DNA of 64,000 nt from JAUASW01 sp036880965 (lineage in GTDB: Bacteria; Pseudomonadota; Gammaproteobacteria; Burkholderiales; Burkholderiaceae_C). The stretch is taken from assembly GCF_036880965.1 (NCBI RefSeq), contig NZ_JBAJMV010000001.1, positions 558,001 to 622,000 on the forward strand, written 5' to 3'. The stretch's first letter is position 1, and each line of letters starts with the position of its first letter. The translations under genes were made by a program, and so were the position numbers. Below the pieces are notes generated by a model that ran no database searches, was not told the origin of the DNA, and worked only from the letters and a program-made list of their open reading frames with translations. This document shows positions 10,316 to 19,000 of the stretch, in pieces.

Positions 10316-10564
10316 TCAGCCGCCAGTGACGGGTGGAAAGAAGGCGACTTCCGAGTCGTCAGGAATGAGCGTCGACTCATCGCACATCTGCTTGTTCAGA
10401 GCGCATCGCACTGCACGGCCACGCGCCAGCACATCGGCATGAGCGGCGTCCCTGGCGATCAGGTGGTCACGCAGCTGAGCCAGGCTGAGGCCTGCAGCAT
10501 CGAGCTGTTCGCTGCTGCCCAGTGCTTCGCGGAGCGAGGCGAAATAGCGGACGGTGATGCTCAT
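10316..10564 (-). CDS. moaD: Molybdopterin synthase sulfur carrier MoaD
   Basis: An 82-residue ubiquitin-fold sulfur carrier ending in Gly-Gly (FFPPVTGG), the terminus that is adenylated and thiocarboxylated before sulfur transfer in MoaE. MSITVRYFASLREALG is the typical first strand, and the late SEVAFFPPVTGG is diagnostic. Its ATG overlaps the moeA stop by 4 bases, so moeA-moaD are coupled. Confidence 0.93.
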   Translation of the reverse strand: MSITVRYFASLREALGSSEQLDAAGLSLAQLRDHLIARDAAHADVLARGRAVRCALNKQMCDESTLIPDDSEVAFFPPVTGG

Positions 10565-11790
10565 GACAGCAGCTCGGAAAACGGCAGATAGCTGACGACA
10601 TCGCCGGCGGCAATCGTCGTGGACGGCGGGTTGTCGACCAGGCCATCGCCCCAGACGGCCGAGCTCAGGACACCTGAACTCTGGTTCGCGAACAGCTCGA
10701 GACCGCCCGCGTCATTCAAGCGGACGCGCAGGAACTCGCGGCGCTTGTCGGCCCGGGGCCAGGCGAAATCTGCGCGCAAGCTCAGTCGCCGCGGCGTCAG
10801 TTTCGTGGCGCCTTGCATGCGCAGGATGACCGGGCGCACAAGCAGCAGGAAGGTGACGAAGCTGGCCACAGGATTGCCCGGCAATCCGATGAACCAAGCC
10901 TTGCTGACCTGGCCGAAAGCCAAGGGCTTGCCGGGCTTGATGGCGATCTGCCAGAGGTCCAGGCTGCCCTCGGCCTGCACGGCGGGGCGCAGATGGTCTT
11001 CCTCGCCGACCGAGACGCCGCCAGAGGTAATGATCAGGTCGCTCTTCGAAGCGGCTTCGCGCAAGGCGGCGCGCGTGGCATCGAGCTGGTCCGGCACGAT
11101 GCCGAGATCGATCACTTCGCAGCCCAGGCCTTGCAAGAGCCCGCGCAAGGTGAAGCGGTTGCTGTTGTAGATCGCGCCGGGCTTCAAGGGCTCGCCGGGC
11201 ATCACCAACTCGTCGCCGGTTGAGAACAAGGCCACGCGCACCCGCTTGGCCACGTTCAAATGCGCGGCGCCGACTGAAGCCGCCAGCCCCAAGGCGGCAG
11301 CGTCCAGGCGATGACCAGCAGCGAGCACCAGGCTGCCCCGCTCCACGTCCTCGCCCCGGCGTCGTATCCATTGGCCGCTTTTCACTGCGGTGTTGATGCG
11401 CACACTGCCGAGGCCTTCGCCAGCGACCGTTTCGCATTGCTCCTGCATCACGATCGCATCGGCGCCGAGCGGAATCTGCGCGCCGGTGAAGATGCGCGCC
11501 GCCGTGCCGGCCTGATGCTTGGCGCCGACCACGCCGGCAGGCACGCGCTGTGCAACCGGCAACACGGTGCCGAGCTCGGCCACGTCAGCTGCGCAAAGCG
11601 CATAGCCATCCATGGCGGTGTTGTCCGCCGGCGGCACGTCGATCAGCGAGCGAACCTCGGCGGCCAGCACGCGGCCGAGCGCATCAGCGGTGGGCAGGCT
11701 TTCGAACTGACCCAGCGGCGCGACCTGGTTCAGAAGCCGCGCGAGCGCGTCGTCCAGGCTTTGCAGCGCCGGCCGGGGGGCTTCAGACAT
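10561..11790 (-). CDS. moeA: Molybdopterin molybdenumtransferase MoeA
   Basis: A 409-residue enzyme that inserts molybdate into adenylated molybdopterin. Recognisable pieces are DVPPADNTAMDGYAL (residues about 51-65), RIFTGAQIPLGADAIVMQEQ, the MoCF-binding fold with YNSNRFTLRGLLQGLG, ITSGGVSVGEEDHL, IKPGKPLAFGQV and FIGLPGNPVASFVTF, all typical of MoeA. Its first 8 bases overlap the end of thrC, and it overlaps moaD downstream. The mixture of threonine and cofactor genes in one transcript is seen in several betaproteobacteria. Confidence 0.96.
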   Translation of the reverse strand: MSEAPRPALQSLDDALARLLNQVAPLGQFESLPTADALGRVLAAEVRSLIDVPPADNTAMDGYALCAADVAELGTVLPVAQRVPAGVVGAKHQAGTAARIFTGAQIPLGADAIVMQEQCETVAGEGLGSVRINTAVKSGQWIRRRGEDVERGSLVLAAGHRLDAAALGLAASVGAAHLNVAKRVRVALFSTGDELVMPGEPLKPGAIYNSNRFTLRGLLQGLGCEVIDLGIVPDQLDATRAALREAASKSDLIITSGGVSVGEEDHLRPAVQAEGSLDLWQIAIKPGKPLAFGQVSKAWFIGLPGNPVASFVTFLLLVRPVILRMQGATKLTPRRLSLRADFAWPRADKRREFLRVRLNDAGGLELFANQSSGVLSSAVWGDGLVDNPPSTTIAAGDVVSYLPFSELLS

Positions 11791-13174
11791 GGTCGACGAT
11801 GAACTGCTTGACGGCTTGTGCGTCGGCCTTCATTTCGGTGACGCGCTTTGGCAGGGCCTCGATGTTCTCAAGACCTGCAGGCCGCGGCGGCTCGATGTCC
11901 AGCGCCTCGCGGATGGTGGCAGCGAACTTGGCCGGCAGCGCTGTCTCCAGCACCAGCATCGTCACGCCCGGCTCGCGCTGTTCCAAGGCGACCTTGAGGC
12001 CATCGGCCGTGTGGGTGTCGATCAGCTGGCCGTAGCGCTGATGGCAGAGCTTGATCGTCGCCAGCCGGTCGGCATGCGTGCTGCGGCCGGAACTGAAGCC
12101 GAAACGCGCAATCGCCGCATGCTCTTCAGCCGTCAGCGCAAACCCGCCCGCGCCGAACAGCGCCTTCACGCGCGCGCCGTCGCGACCGAGGAGGTCGAAA
12201 ACGAAGCGTTCGAAGTTGCTGGCCTTGGAAATGTCCATCGAGGGGCTCGATGTTTCATGCGTCTCGGCACTGCCGCGCGGACGGTAGCTGCCGGTACGGA
12301 AGAACTCGTCCAGCACGTCGTTCTCGTTCGTCGCCACCACGAGCTTGGCGATGGGCAGGCCCATCTGGCGGGCCACATGGCCGGCGCAGACGTTGCCGAA
12401 GTTGCCCGAGGGCACGCAGAAGCTGACCTTGTCGCTGTTCGACTTCGTGGCTTGCAGATAGCCGGCGAAGTAGTAGACGACCTGGGCCAGCAGGCGTGCC
12501 CAGTTGATCGAGTTGACCGTGCCGATCTTGTGCTGGCGCTTGAACGCGAGGTCGTTGGACACTGCCTTGACAATGTCCTGGCAGTCGTCGAACACGCCCT
12601 CAACGGCGATGTTGTGGATGTTCTTGTCCTGCAGGCTGAACATCTGCGCCTGCTGGAAGGGGCTCATGCGGCCCAGCGGCGAGAGCATGAATACATTGAC
12701 GCCCGCCTTGCCGCGCATGGCGTATTCAGCGGCGCTGCCGGTGTCGCCCGAGGTGGCACCGAGGATGTTCAGCGTTTCGCCACGGCGGCCCAGCTCGTAC
12801 TCGAACAATTGGCCGAGCAGTTGCATCGCCATGTCCTTGAAGGCCAGCGTCGGGCCGTTGGACAAGGCTTCCAGCGCGAGGCCGGGCTCAAGCTGCTTCA
12901 ATGGCGTGATCGCCGCCGTACCGAACACCGCTTCGGTGTACGTGCGCTGTGTGATGGCGCGCAGGTCTTCGGCAGGGATGTCGTCGATGTAGAGGCTGAG
13001 GATCTCGAAAGCCAGCTCGGCGTAGGAGAGGTTGCGCCACTTCGTCAGCGTTGCATCACTGACCTGCGGATACGCAACAGGCAGGTAGAGACCGCCGTCC
13101 GGCGCCAGGCCTTCCAGCAGGATCTCGCAGAAACGGCGCTCGGTCTTGTCGCCGCGGGTGCTGATGTAGCGCAT
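11783..13174 (-). CDS. thrC: Threonine synthase
   Basis: A 463-residue PLP enzyme that converts O-phosphohomoserine to threonine; the length and MRYISTRGDKTERRF start are those of the long (class II, yeast/proteobacterial) form. The PLP lysine is in PTLAFKDMAMQLLG (about residue 110), followed by LGATSGDTGSAA, which binds phosphate, and VPSGNFGNV. The ATG shares one base with the hom stop (TGATG), so hom and thrC are coupled; together they form the homoserine-to-threonine branch. Confidence 0.96.
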   Translation of the reverse strand: MRYISTRGDKTERRFCEILLEGLAPDGGLYLPVAYPQVSDATLTKWRNLSYAELAFEILSLYIDDIPAEDLRAITQRTYTEAVFGTAAITPLKQLEPGLALEALSNGPTLAFKDMAMQLLGQLFEYELGRRGETLNILGATSGDTGSAAEYAMRGKAGVNVFMLSPLGRMSPFQQAQMFSLQDKNIHNIAVEGVFDDCQDIVKAVSNDLAFKRQHKIGTVNSINWARLLAQVVYYFAGYLQATKSNSDKVSFCVPSGNFGNVCAGHVARQMGLPIAKLVVATNENDVLDEFFRTGSYRPRGSAETHETSSPSMDISKASNFERFVFDLLGRDGARVKALFGAGGFALTAEEHAAIARFGFSSGRSTHADRLATIKLCHQRYGQLIDTHTADGLKVALEQREPGVTMLVLETALPAKFAATIREALDIEPPRPAGLENIEALPKRVTEMKADAQAVKQFIVDHV

Positions 13175-14484
13175 CAGGCGAGTTCCTCTTTGCGCAAGCG
13201 GACGATCGGCGCCAGCACCGTCGGCAGGCCCTGCATCAATGCCAGCGCCTTGTTCATGCGGCCTTCGACGGTCTCGTGCGTCAGGATGATCAGGTCGGTC
13301 TGCTTCTCGCCTTCGGCCGACTCGCGCTGCAGCACGGCGTCGATCGAGATGTCGTTCTCGGCCAGGATGGTGGTGATGCGCGAGAGCACGCCGGCTTCGT
13401 CGGCCACACGCAGCCGCAGGTAGAAGCTGGTCAGCACCTCGTCCATCGCGAGGATAGGCGTGTCGCTCATCGCGTCAGGCCGGAAGGCCAGGTGCGGCAC
13501 GCGGTGCTCGGGGTCGGCCGTGTGCAGGCGGGTGATGTCCACCAGGTCGGCAATCACGGCCGAGGCCGTGGGCTCGGAGCCGGCGCCCTTGCCGTAGTAC
13601 AGGGTCGTGCCCACGGCATCGCCCTGCACCACCACGGCATTCATCGCGCCTTCGACGTTGGCGATCAGGCGGTTGGTCGGGATCAGCGTCGGGTGCACGC
13701 GCAGCTCGATGCCGTTCTCGCGACGGCGCGTCAGACCCAAGAGCTTGATGCGATAGCCGAGCTGCTCGGCGTACTTGATGTCGGCCGCCTGCAGCTGCGT
13801 GATGCCCTCGACATGCGCCTTGTCGAACTGCACCGGAATGCCGAAGGCGATGGCCGACATGATGGTCGCCTTGTGCGCCGCGTCCACGCCTTCGATGTCG
13901 AAGGTCGGGTCGGCCTCTGCATAGCCGAGGCGCTGCGCCTCCTTCAGCACGGTGGCGAAGTCCAGGCCCTTGCCGCGCATTTCCGACAGGATGAAGTTGG
14001 TCGTGCCGTTGATGATGCCGGCGATCCATTCGATGCGGTTGGCGGTGAGGCCTTCGCGCAGCGCCTTGATGATGGGAATGCCACCGGCCACGGCCGCTTC
14101 AAACGCGACGATCACGCCCTTGGCATGGGCAGCGGCAAAGATCTCCGTGCCATGCACGGCCAGCAGCGCCTTGTTGGCGGTGACCACATGCTTGCCGGCG
14201 GCAATCGCCTCCAGCACCAGGGTCTTGGCCACGCCATAGCCGCCGATCAGCTCGACAACGATGTCGATCTCGGGGTTGGCGATCACCTGGCGTGCATCGC
14301 TCACCACTTCGCAGGCGTTGCCCACAATGCTCTTGGCGCGGGCGGTATCGAGGTCGGCCACCATCGCAATCTCGATGCCACGGCCGGCACGGCCGCGAAT
14401 CTCTGCCTGGTTGCGGTTCAGCACATTGAAGGTGCCACTGCCCACGGTGCCAATGCCCAGCAGGCCGACTTTGATCGCGTTCAT
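13174..14484 (-). CDS. hom: Homoserine dehydrogenase
   Basis: A 436-residue NAD(P)-dependent enzyme that reduces aspartate semialdehyde to homoserine. It begins MNAIKVGLLGIGTVGSGTF (nucleotide fold), with TANKALLAVHG and the family signature around AEADPTFDIEGVDAAHKA (residues about 200-220). The C-terminus (about 350-430, YLRLRVADEAGVLSRITTIL) is an ACT domain, implying threonine feedback inhibition. The frame extends 49 codons upstream, but ATG 14484 matches the family start. It lies 34 bases downstream of alaA. Confidence 0.96.
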   Translation of the reverse strand: MNAIKVGLLGIGTVGSGTFNVLNRNQAEIRGRAGRGIEIAMVADLDTARAKSIVGNACEVVSDARQVIANPEIDIVVELIGGYGVAKTLVLEAIAAGKHVVTANKALLAVHGTEIFAAAHAKGVIVAFEAAVAGGIPIIKALREGLTANRIEWIAGIINGTTNFILSEMRGKGLDFATVLKEAQRLGYAEADPTFDIEGVDAAHKATIMSAIAFGIPVQFDKAHVEGITQLQAADIKYAEQLGYRIKLLGLTRRRENGIELRVHPTLIPTNRLIANVEGAMNAVVVQGDAVGTTLYYGKGAGSEPTASAVIADLVDITRLHTADPEHRVPHLAFRPDAMSDTPILAMDEVLTSFYLRLRVADEAGVLSRITTILAENDISIDAVLQRESAEGEKQTDLIILTHETVEGRMNKALALMQGLPTVLAPIVRLRKEELA

Positions 14485-14518
14485 TTGATGTCTCGGTTTC
14501 GTCTCAGGGGATTTCAGT

Positions 14519-15745
14519 TCAACGGCCTGCACGCTTGCGGTAGTGCGACAGGAAGCGTTCGATGCGGCCCACGGCTTCCGCGAGGTCGTCGGAATTGGGC
14601 AGGAACACCAGGCGGAAATGATCGGGGGCAATCCAGTTGAAGCCCGTCCCTTGCACGATCAGCACCTTTTCCTCGGCGAGCAGCTCGTAGGCGAACTGCT
14701 GGTCGTCCTCGATCGGGTAGATCTTGGGGTCCAGGCGGGGGAACATGTACAGCGCCGCCTTGGGCTTGACCACGCTGACACCCGGGATCTGGGTGAGCAA
14801 ATCGTAGGCCAGGTCGCGCTGGCGGCACAGGCGGCCACCGGGCGCCACCAGGTCCTTGATGCTTTGATAGCCGCCCAGCGCCGTCTGGATCGCGAGCTGC
14901 CCTGGCGTGTTGGCGCACAGTCGCATCGAGGCCAGCATGTTGAGGCCGGTGATGTAGTCCTTCGCATGGCGCTTCTCGCCGGAGACGATCATCCAGCCGG
15001 CGCGGTAACCGCAACTGCGGTAGTTTTTCGACAGGCCGTTGAAGGTCAGGCACAGCACGTCGTCGGCCAGCGAGGCAATGCTGGTGTGGACATTGCCGTC
15101 GTACAGCGTCTTGTCGTAGATCTCGTCAGCCATGATGATCAGCTGGTGCTGACGGGCCAGTTCGACGATCTGCAGCAGGAGGCTCTCGGGATAGAGCGCG
15201 CCGGTCGGGTTGTTCGGGTTGATGACGACGATGGCCTTGGTGGCCGGCGTGATCTTGCGCCTGATGTCCTCGATGTCGGGGAACCAGTCGCTGCTCTCGT
15301 CGCAGATGTAGTGCACCGGGTTGCCACCCGAGAGCGCCACGGCGGCGGTGTAGAGCGGGTAGTCGGGTGCGGGCAGCAGCACCTCGTCGCCGTTGTCCAG
15401 GAGCGCGTTGAGCGCCATCACGATCAGCTCGGAAGCACCGTTGCCGAGGTAGACATCGTCGATGGTGACGCCGCGGATGTTCTTTTCCTGACAGTAGTGC
15501 ACCACTGCCTTGCGCGGTGCGAAAAGGCCCTTGGAATCGGTGTAGCCGGCGGCATCGGGCAGGTTGCGGATCATGTCCTGCACGATCTCGTCCGGCGGCA
15601 TCAGGCCGAATGCGGCGATGTTGCCGATGTTCAGCTTGATGATCTTCTGGCCCTCTTCCTCCATCGCTCGCGCCTTGTCGAGCACGGGTCCACGGATGTC
15701 GTAACAGACATTGGCCAGCTTGCTGGACTTGGCGACAGGCTTCAT
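14519..15745 (-). CDS. alaA: Alanine aminotransferase AlaA-type
   Basis: A 408-residue fold-type I PLP aminotransferase. KSSKLANVCYDIRGPVLDKA at the N-terminus, LNIGN, YLGNGASELI, INPNNPTGA, ADEIYDK and the PLP lysine in FNGLSKNYR are close to E. coli AlaA (YfbQ), which makes alanine from pyruvate and glutamate. ATG 15745 (MKPVAKSS) is chosen over an upstream in-frame ATG because it matches the family and has CCGGAG upstream. It heads the alaA-hom-thrC-moeA-moaD-speH row. Confidence 0.9.
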   Translation of the reverse strand: MKPVAKSSKLANVCYDIRGPVLDKARAMEEEGQKIIKLNIGNIAAFGLMPPDEIVQDMIRNLPDAAGYTDSKGLFAPRKAVVHYCQEKNIRGVTIDDVYLGNGASELIVMALNALLDNGDEVLLPAPDYPLYTAAVALSGGNPVHYICDESSDWFPDIEDIRRKITPATKAIVVINPNNPTGALYPESLLLQIVELARQHQLIIMADEIYDKTLYDGNVHTSIASLADDVLCLTFNGLSKNYRSCGYRAGWMIVSGEKRHAKDYITGLNMLASMRLCANTPGQLAIQTALGGYQSIKDLVAPGGRLCRQRDLAYDLLTQIPGVSVVKPKAALYMFPRLDPKIYPIEDDQQFAYELLAEEKVLIVQGTGFNWIAPDHFRLVFLPNSDDLAEAVGRIERFLSHYRKRAGR

Positions 15746-15873
15746 CACGGGGCGCAGACTCCGGGGCAAAAGTAGAATTTGACCACAGGGTAGCAGGGCT
15801 TTCCCCAGGGGCGCCGCTGGCGCTTTCGCAAACAACGCAGGCTCGCTTCGCGGCAGCCCAAATCTCCGACCCC

Positions 15874-16251
15874 ATGAAATTCCAGCTCGACGAACAGCAA
15901 GGCGGCAACGCCATCTCGCGCCACGACGGCCAATGTGTCTGGGTCAATGGCCAGCCGCACCGCGCCAGCCTGCTCGTCCCCTGGCGTGGCGAGGTGCAGC
16001 CGTGGCCGCTGAGCCGGTTCGAAGATCTGACGGAAGCACATTTCGAGCAGATCCTGGCGTGCAAGCCCGAACTGGTGGTTTTCGGCAGCGGCGCGCGCAT
16101 CCGCTTCGCCAGGCCTCAGCTCTATCGCAGCCTGATCCAGGCGCGCATCGGGGTGGAAACCATGGACTTGGGCGCCGCCTGCCGCACCTACAACGTGCTG
16201 GCCAGCGAGGGCCGCGCCGTGCTGGCCGCCCTGCTGATCGACCCCGAATGA
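15874..16251 (+). CDS. Mth938-like domain protein (DUF498/NDUFAF3 family)
   Basis: A 125-residue single-domain protein. MKFQLDEQ, the VNGQPH turn, WPLSRFEDLTEAHFEQIL, ELVVFGSGARIRF and the most conserved end IGVETMDLGAACRTYNVLASEGRAV fit the Mth938-like family, whose eukaryotic member NDUFAF3 helps assemble respiratory complex I. The bacterial role is not established. It is divergent from alaA across 128 bases that must hold both promoters. Confidence 0.88.
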   Translation: MKFQLDEQQGGNAISRHDGQCVWVNGQPHRASLLVPWRGEVQPWPLSRFEDLTEAHFEQILACKPELVVFGSGARIRFARPQLYRSLIQARIGVETMDLGAACRTYNVLASEGRAVLAALLIDPE

Positions 16252-16306
16252 GCATGCGAATGATTGACGCCTGAAGCAGCGTCAGGAGCCGGGTTGCCGT
16301 TCAACG

Positions 16307-16312
16307 TATAAT
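16307..16312 (+). promoter_or_regulatory. Perfect -10 box before the peroxiredoxin gene
   Basis: TATAAT ends 8 bases before the in-frame ATG 16321. No convincing -35 lies 16-18 bases upstream. Transcription would begin close to 16319-16321. Confidence 0.5.
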
Positions 16313-16359
16313 CGCTGGCTATGCCCATCCGGGCAGCACTACAGTCTACAGAACGCCAC

Positions 16360-16839
16360 ATGACGCCAGCGCTCAACAAACCTCTCCCGGAAATTGAAGC
16401 TCTCGCCACCGGCGGCGTGAAGTTCACGCCTCATGCATTCCACGGTCAGGTTGTGGTCTTGTACTTCTACCCGAAGGACAATACTCCAGGTTGCACCACC
16501 GAAGCGATGCAATTCCGCGACCGCCACAAGGATTTCGTGAAGGCCGGCGCAGTCGTGCTGGGTGTTTCGCGCGACAACATGGCTTCGCACGACAAGTTCA
16601 AGCAAAACCTTGAACTGCCCTTCGAGCTGATCGCCGACACCGAAGAAAAGCTCTGCCACATGTTCGGCGTGGTCAAGAACAAGATCATGTACGGCAAGAA
16701 GGTCAAGGGCATCGAGCGCTCCACCTTCCTGATCGACGCCAGCGGCGTGCTGCGCGAAGAATGGCGCGGCATCAAGGTGGCCGGCCATGTGGATGAAGTG
16801 CTGAAGTCGGTCAAGGCATTGAAGAAGGAAGCAGCCTGA
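16360..16839 (+). CDS. bcp: Thiol peroxidase Bcp (1-Cys-like peroxiredoxin)
   Basis: A 159-residue peroxiredoxin of the Bcp/PrxQ group that reduces hydroperoxides. The peroxidatic cysteine is in YFYPKDNTPGCTTEA; the position five residues later, often a resolving Cys in Bcp, is Met here, so the enzyme is probably not the C-x4-C type. The other cysteine is in EEKLCHMFGVV. Start choice is open: MTPALNKPLPEIEAL at 16360 matches homologues but lacks a ribosome site; the in-frame ATG 16321 would add 13 residues and sits right after a TATAAT box, allowing leaderless translation. A terminator follows 29 bases after the stop. Confidence 0.92.
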   Translation: MTPALNKPLPEIEALATGGVKFTPHAFHGQVVVLYFYPKDNTPGCTTEAMQFRDRHKDFVKAGAVVLGVSRDNMASHDKFKQNLELPFELIADTEEKLCHMFGVVKNKIMYGKKVKGIERSTFLIDASGVLREEWRGIKVAGHVDEVLKSVKALKKEAA

Positions 16840-16868
16840 TAGCTTAGGCGTGCATCCGCGCAAGACAG

Positions 16869-16902
16869 AGTCGGCGTTTCCCCTGAGGACGCCGACTTTT
16901 TT
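16869..16902 (+). terminator. Rho-independent terminator of bcp
   Basis: Stem AGTCGGCGT (16869-16877) pairs with ACGCCGACT (16889-16897), followed by six T. Confidence 0.9.
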
Positions 16903-17111
16903 GTTGGCCCGTCGCGCTTTGAAGCTGCATCGCCTGGGAGAACGTGGGTTGCCTCGCCCCCACTCCTGCGGGAAGCGCGCGACGAACCTGATGTTGGCCC
17001 GTCGCTTTTTGCACAGCAGCCCTGCTGCTCGCGCAGCCAAGCCCGAAACCGGCATCCGGGATGTGCATAATCAGCCCATGCCCGAGGGTCGCCAAAGCCG
17101 CACCAACCAAC

Positions 17112-17145
17112 AAAGCCGCACAGCAGCCTGTGCGGCTTTTTGCTT
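17112..17145 (+). terminator. Strong terminator with no obvious upstream gene
   Basis: Perfect 12-bp stem AAAGCCGCACAG / CTGTGCGGCTTT (17112-17123, 17128-17139), loop CAGC, then a T-rich run. It lies 273 bases after bcp and 91 bases before the PhoH gene. Confidence 0.85.
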
Positions 17146-17235
17146 TTCAGAACCTTCGGCATCGGCCCCCGTGGCTTGTTCCGCCCCTGGCATTCACCTG
17201 AGAGGGCGATTCAGCCCGCCCTGACACCAAGCCTC

Positions 17236-18912
17236 ATGCCTCTGCCCAAAGCCCCCACCAAGCGCGCCAGCCGACTCGAACCTACCGCCTACGCCACCAC
17301 GCTGACTGTCAGCAAGCCCCCTGCCGCGGCAAAACCCACTGCCCGCCCGGCACCGGCTGCCAACGAGGCAAGACCCCTGAGCATCGTGCCGACCGTGGCC
17401 CGCAGCCCCGAATCCACGCCCGCCCGGCCCACCCCGGCCACCAAGGCCGCCGGCAGCCGTGCAGCACCCGTTGCCGGCAACAAACGCGGGCCCGCCAAGG
17501 CCAGGAGCGTGGGCAACCCCAAGCTCTTCGTGCTCGACACCAATGTGCTGATGCACGACCCGATGAGCCTGTTCCGTTTCGAGGAACACGACGTCTACCT
17601 GCCCATGATCACGCTCGAAGAGCTGGACGGGCACAAGAAGGGCATGACCGAAGTGGCGCGCAATGTGCGCCAGGTCAGCCGCGAGCTGGACCAGCTGGCG
17701 GCCTCGATGAAGAGCAGCAATCTCGAGGAAATGGCCAAGGGCCTGCCCCTGGACCACACCGGCCACCGCGAAGCCGGCGGCAAGCTGTTCTTCCAGACGC
17801 AATTGATCGACATGCCGCTGCCGCAAGGGCTGCCCCAGGGCAAGGCGGACAACCAGATCCTTGGCGTCGTGCAGGCCCTGAAAAGGCTCGACCCGAAGCG
17901 CGAAGTGGTGCTGGTGTCCAAGGACATCAACATGCGCATCAAGGCCCGCGCGCTGGGCCTGCCGGCGGAGGACTACCGCAACGACAAGACGCTGGAAGAC
18001 TCCGACCTGCTCTACACCGGCGTGCAGCAGTTGCCCAATGACTTCTGGGAGCGCCATGGCAAGACCATGGAGAGCTGGCAGCAAGGCGGCCTGACCTACT
18101 ACCGCATCAGCGGCCCGCTGGTGCCCACGCTGCTGATCAACGAGTTCGTCTACCTGGAAGCGCCGGGCGCCGCGCCGCTTTATGCCAAGGTCACCGAGAT
18201 CACCGGCAAGACCGCCGTGCTGCGCACCGTGAAGGACTACGGCCATCAGAAGCATTCGGTCTGGGGTGTCGCCTCGCGCAACCGCGAGCAGAACTTCGCC
18301 TTGAACCTGCTGATGGACCCCGAGGTCGACTTCATCACCCTGACCGGCACCGCCGGCACCGGCAAGACGCTGATGACGCTGGCCGCCGGCTTGTCGCAAG
18401 TGCTCGATGAGCGCCGCTACAGCGAGATCATCGTCACCCGTGTCACCGTGCCGGTGGGCGAGGACATCGGCTTCCTGCCCGGCACCGAGGAAGAAAAGAT
18501 GGGCCCATGGATGGGCGCCCTGGACGATAACCTCGAAGTGCTGGCCCGTGGCGACAGCGCCGCTGGCGAATGGGGCCGTGCGGCAACCAACGACATCGTG
18601 CGCAGCAAGATCAAGATCAAGAGCCTGAACTTCATGCGCGGCCGCACCTTCCTGAACAAGTACGTGATCATCGACGAGGCGCAGAACCTGACGCCCAAGC
18701 AGATGAAGACGCTGATCACCCGCGCCGGCCCGGGCACCAAGATCGTCTGCCTGGGCAACCTGGCGCAGATCGACACCCCCTACCTGACCGAAGGCTCCTC
18801 GGGCCTGACCTACGCGGTAGACCGCTTCAAGGGCTGGGCCCACAGCGGCCATGTGACGCTGGCACGCGGCGAGCGTTCGCGCCTGGCGGACTTTGCTTCC
18901 GAAGTCTTGTGA
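17236..18912 (+). CDS. PhoH family ATPase with N-terminal PIN domain (PhoH2-type)
   Basis: A 558-residue protein. Residues 1-92 are a low-complexity Ala/Pro/Lys segment. A PIN nuclease-like domain follows (FVLDTNVLMHDPMSLF, about 97-112, then LEELDGHKKG and the acidic VVLVSKDINMRIKA). The PhoH P-loop domain carries Walker A GTAGTGKTLMTLAAG (about 372-386) and Walker B NKYVIIDEAQN. PIN-PhoH fusions are proposed RNA helicase/RNases. The in-frame region upstream of 17236 is rejected because it runs through the terminator. The stop codon abuts repeat copy A. Confidence 0.9.
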   Translation: MPLPKAPTKRASRLEPTAYATTLTVSKPPAAAKPTARPAPAANEARPLSIVPTVARSPESTPARPTPATKAAGSRAAPVAGNKRGPAKARSVGNPKLFVLDTNVLMHDPMSLFRFEEHDVYLPMITLEELDGHKKGMTEVARNVRQVSRELDQLAASMKSSNLEEMAKGLPLDHTGHREAGGKLFFQTQLIDMPLPQGLPQGKADNQILGVVQALKRLDPKREVVLVSKDINMRIKARALGLPAEDYRNDKTLEDSDLLYTGVQQLPNDFWERHGKTMESWQQGGLTYYRISGPLVPTLLINEFVYLEAPGAAPLYAKVTEITGKTAVLRTVKDYGHQKHSVWGVASRNREQNFALNLLMDPEVDFITLTGTAGTGKTLMTLAAGLSQVLDERRYSEIIVTRVTVPVGEDIGFLPGTEEEKMGPWMGALDDNLEVLARGDSAAGEWGRAATNDIVRSKIKIKSLNFMRGRTFLNKYVIIDEAQNLTPKQMKTLITRAGPGTKIVCLGNLAQIDTPYLTEGSSGLTYAVDRFKGWAHSGHVTLARGERSRLADFASEVL

Positions 18913-18990
18913 CAGCCCGGCGCCGGGCCGCCCCAAGGCGGGCTGTCCGTCCCCTCGGGGGACCGCTCAGCGTACTCGCTGAGCGAGGGG
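18911..18990 (-). repeat. GC palindromic repeat, copy A (PhoH-HAD gap)
   Basis: Contains GACAGCCCG / CGGGCTGTC (18911-18919, 18939-18947) enclosing GGGCCGCCCCAAGG, then CCCCTCGGGGG, then a perfect 9-bp hairpin CGCTCAGCG-TACT-CGCTGAGCG (18964-18985). Its distal end GAGGGG acts as ribosome site for the HAD gene. Orientation is opposite to copies C and D. Confidence 0.8.
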
Positions 18991-19000
18991 CAGACATGTC

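Larger units (their letters stand above)
16840..17235. other. Gene-free stretch with two terminators and a 13-bp direct repeat
   Basis: This 396-bp gap holds a terminator for bcp (16869-16902), a second strong terminator (17112-17145), and GTTGGCCCGTCGC twice (16903-16915 and 16993-17005). No convincing coding frame is seen. A short untranslated transcript ending at the second terminator is possible. Confidence 0.6.

Noticed and set aside
11789..14640. Two long plus-strand frames
   Set aside because: Antisense to thrC and hom, with no recognisable fold.
17041..17140. tRNA gene
   Set aside because: No acceptor-stem pairing or TTCGANTC T-loop; the strong hairpin is a terminator.
17140..17235. 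N-terminal extension of the PhoH protein
   Set aside because: It starts in the loop region of a strong terminator and is not conserved-looking; ATG 17236 is the better start.
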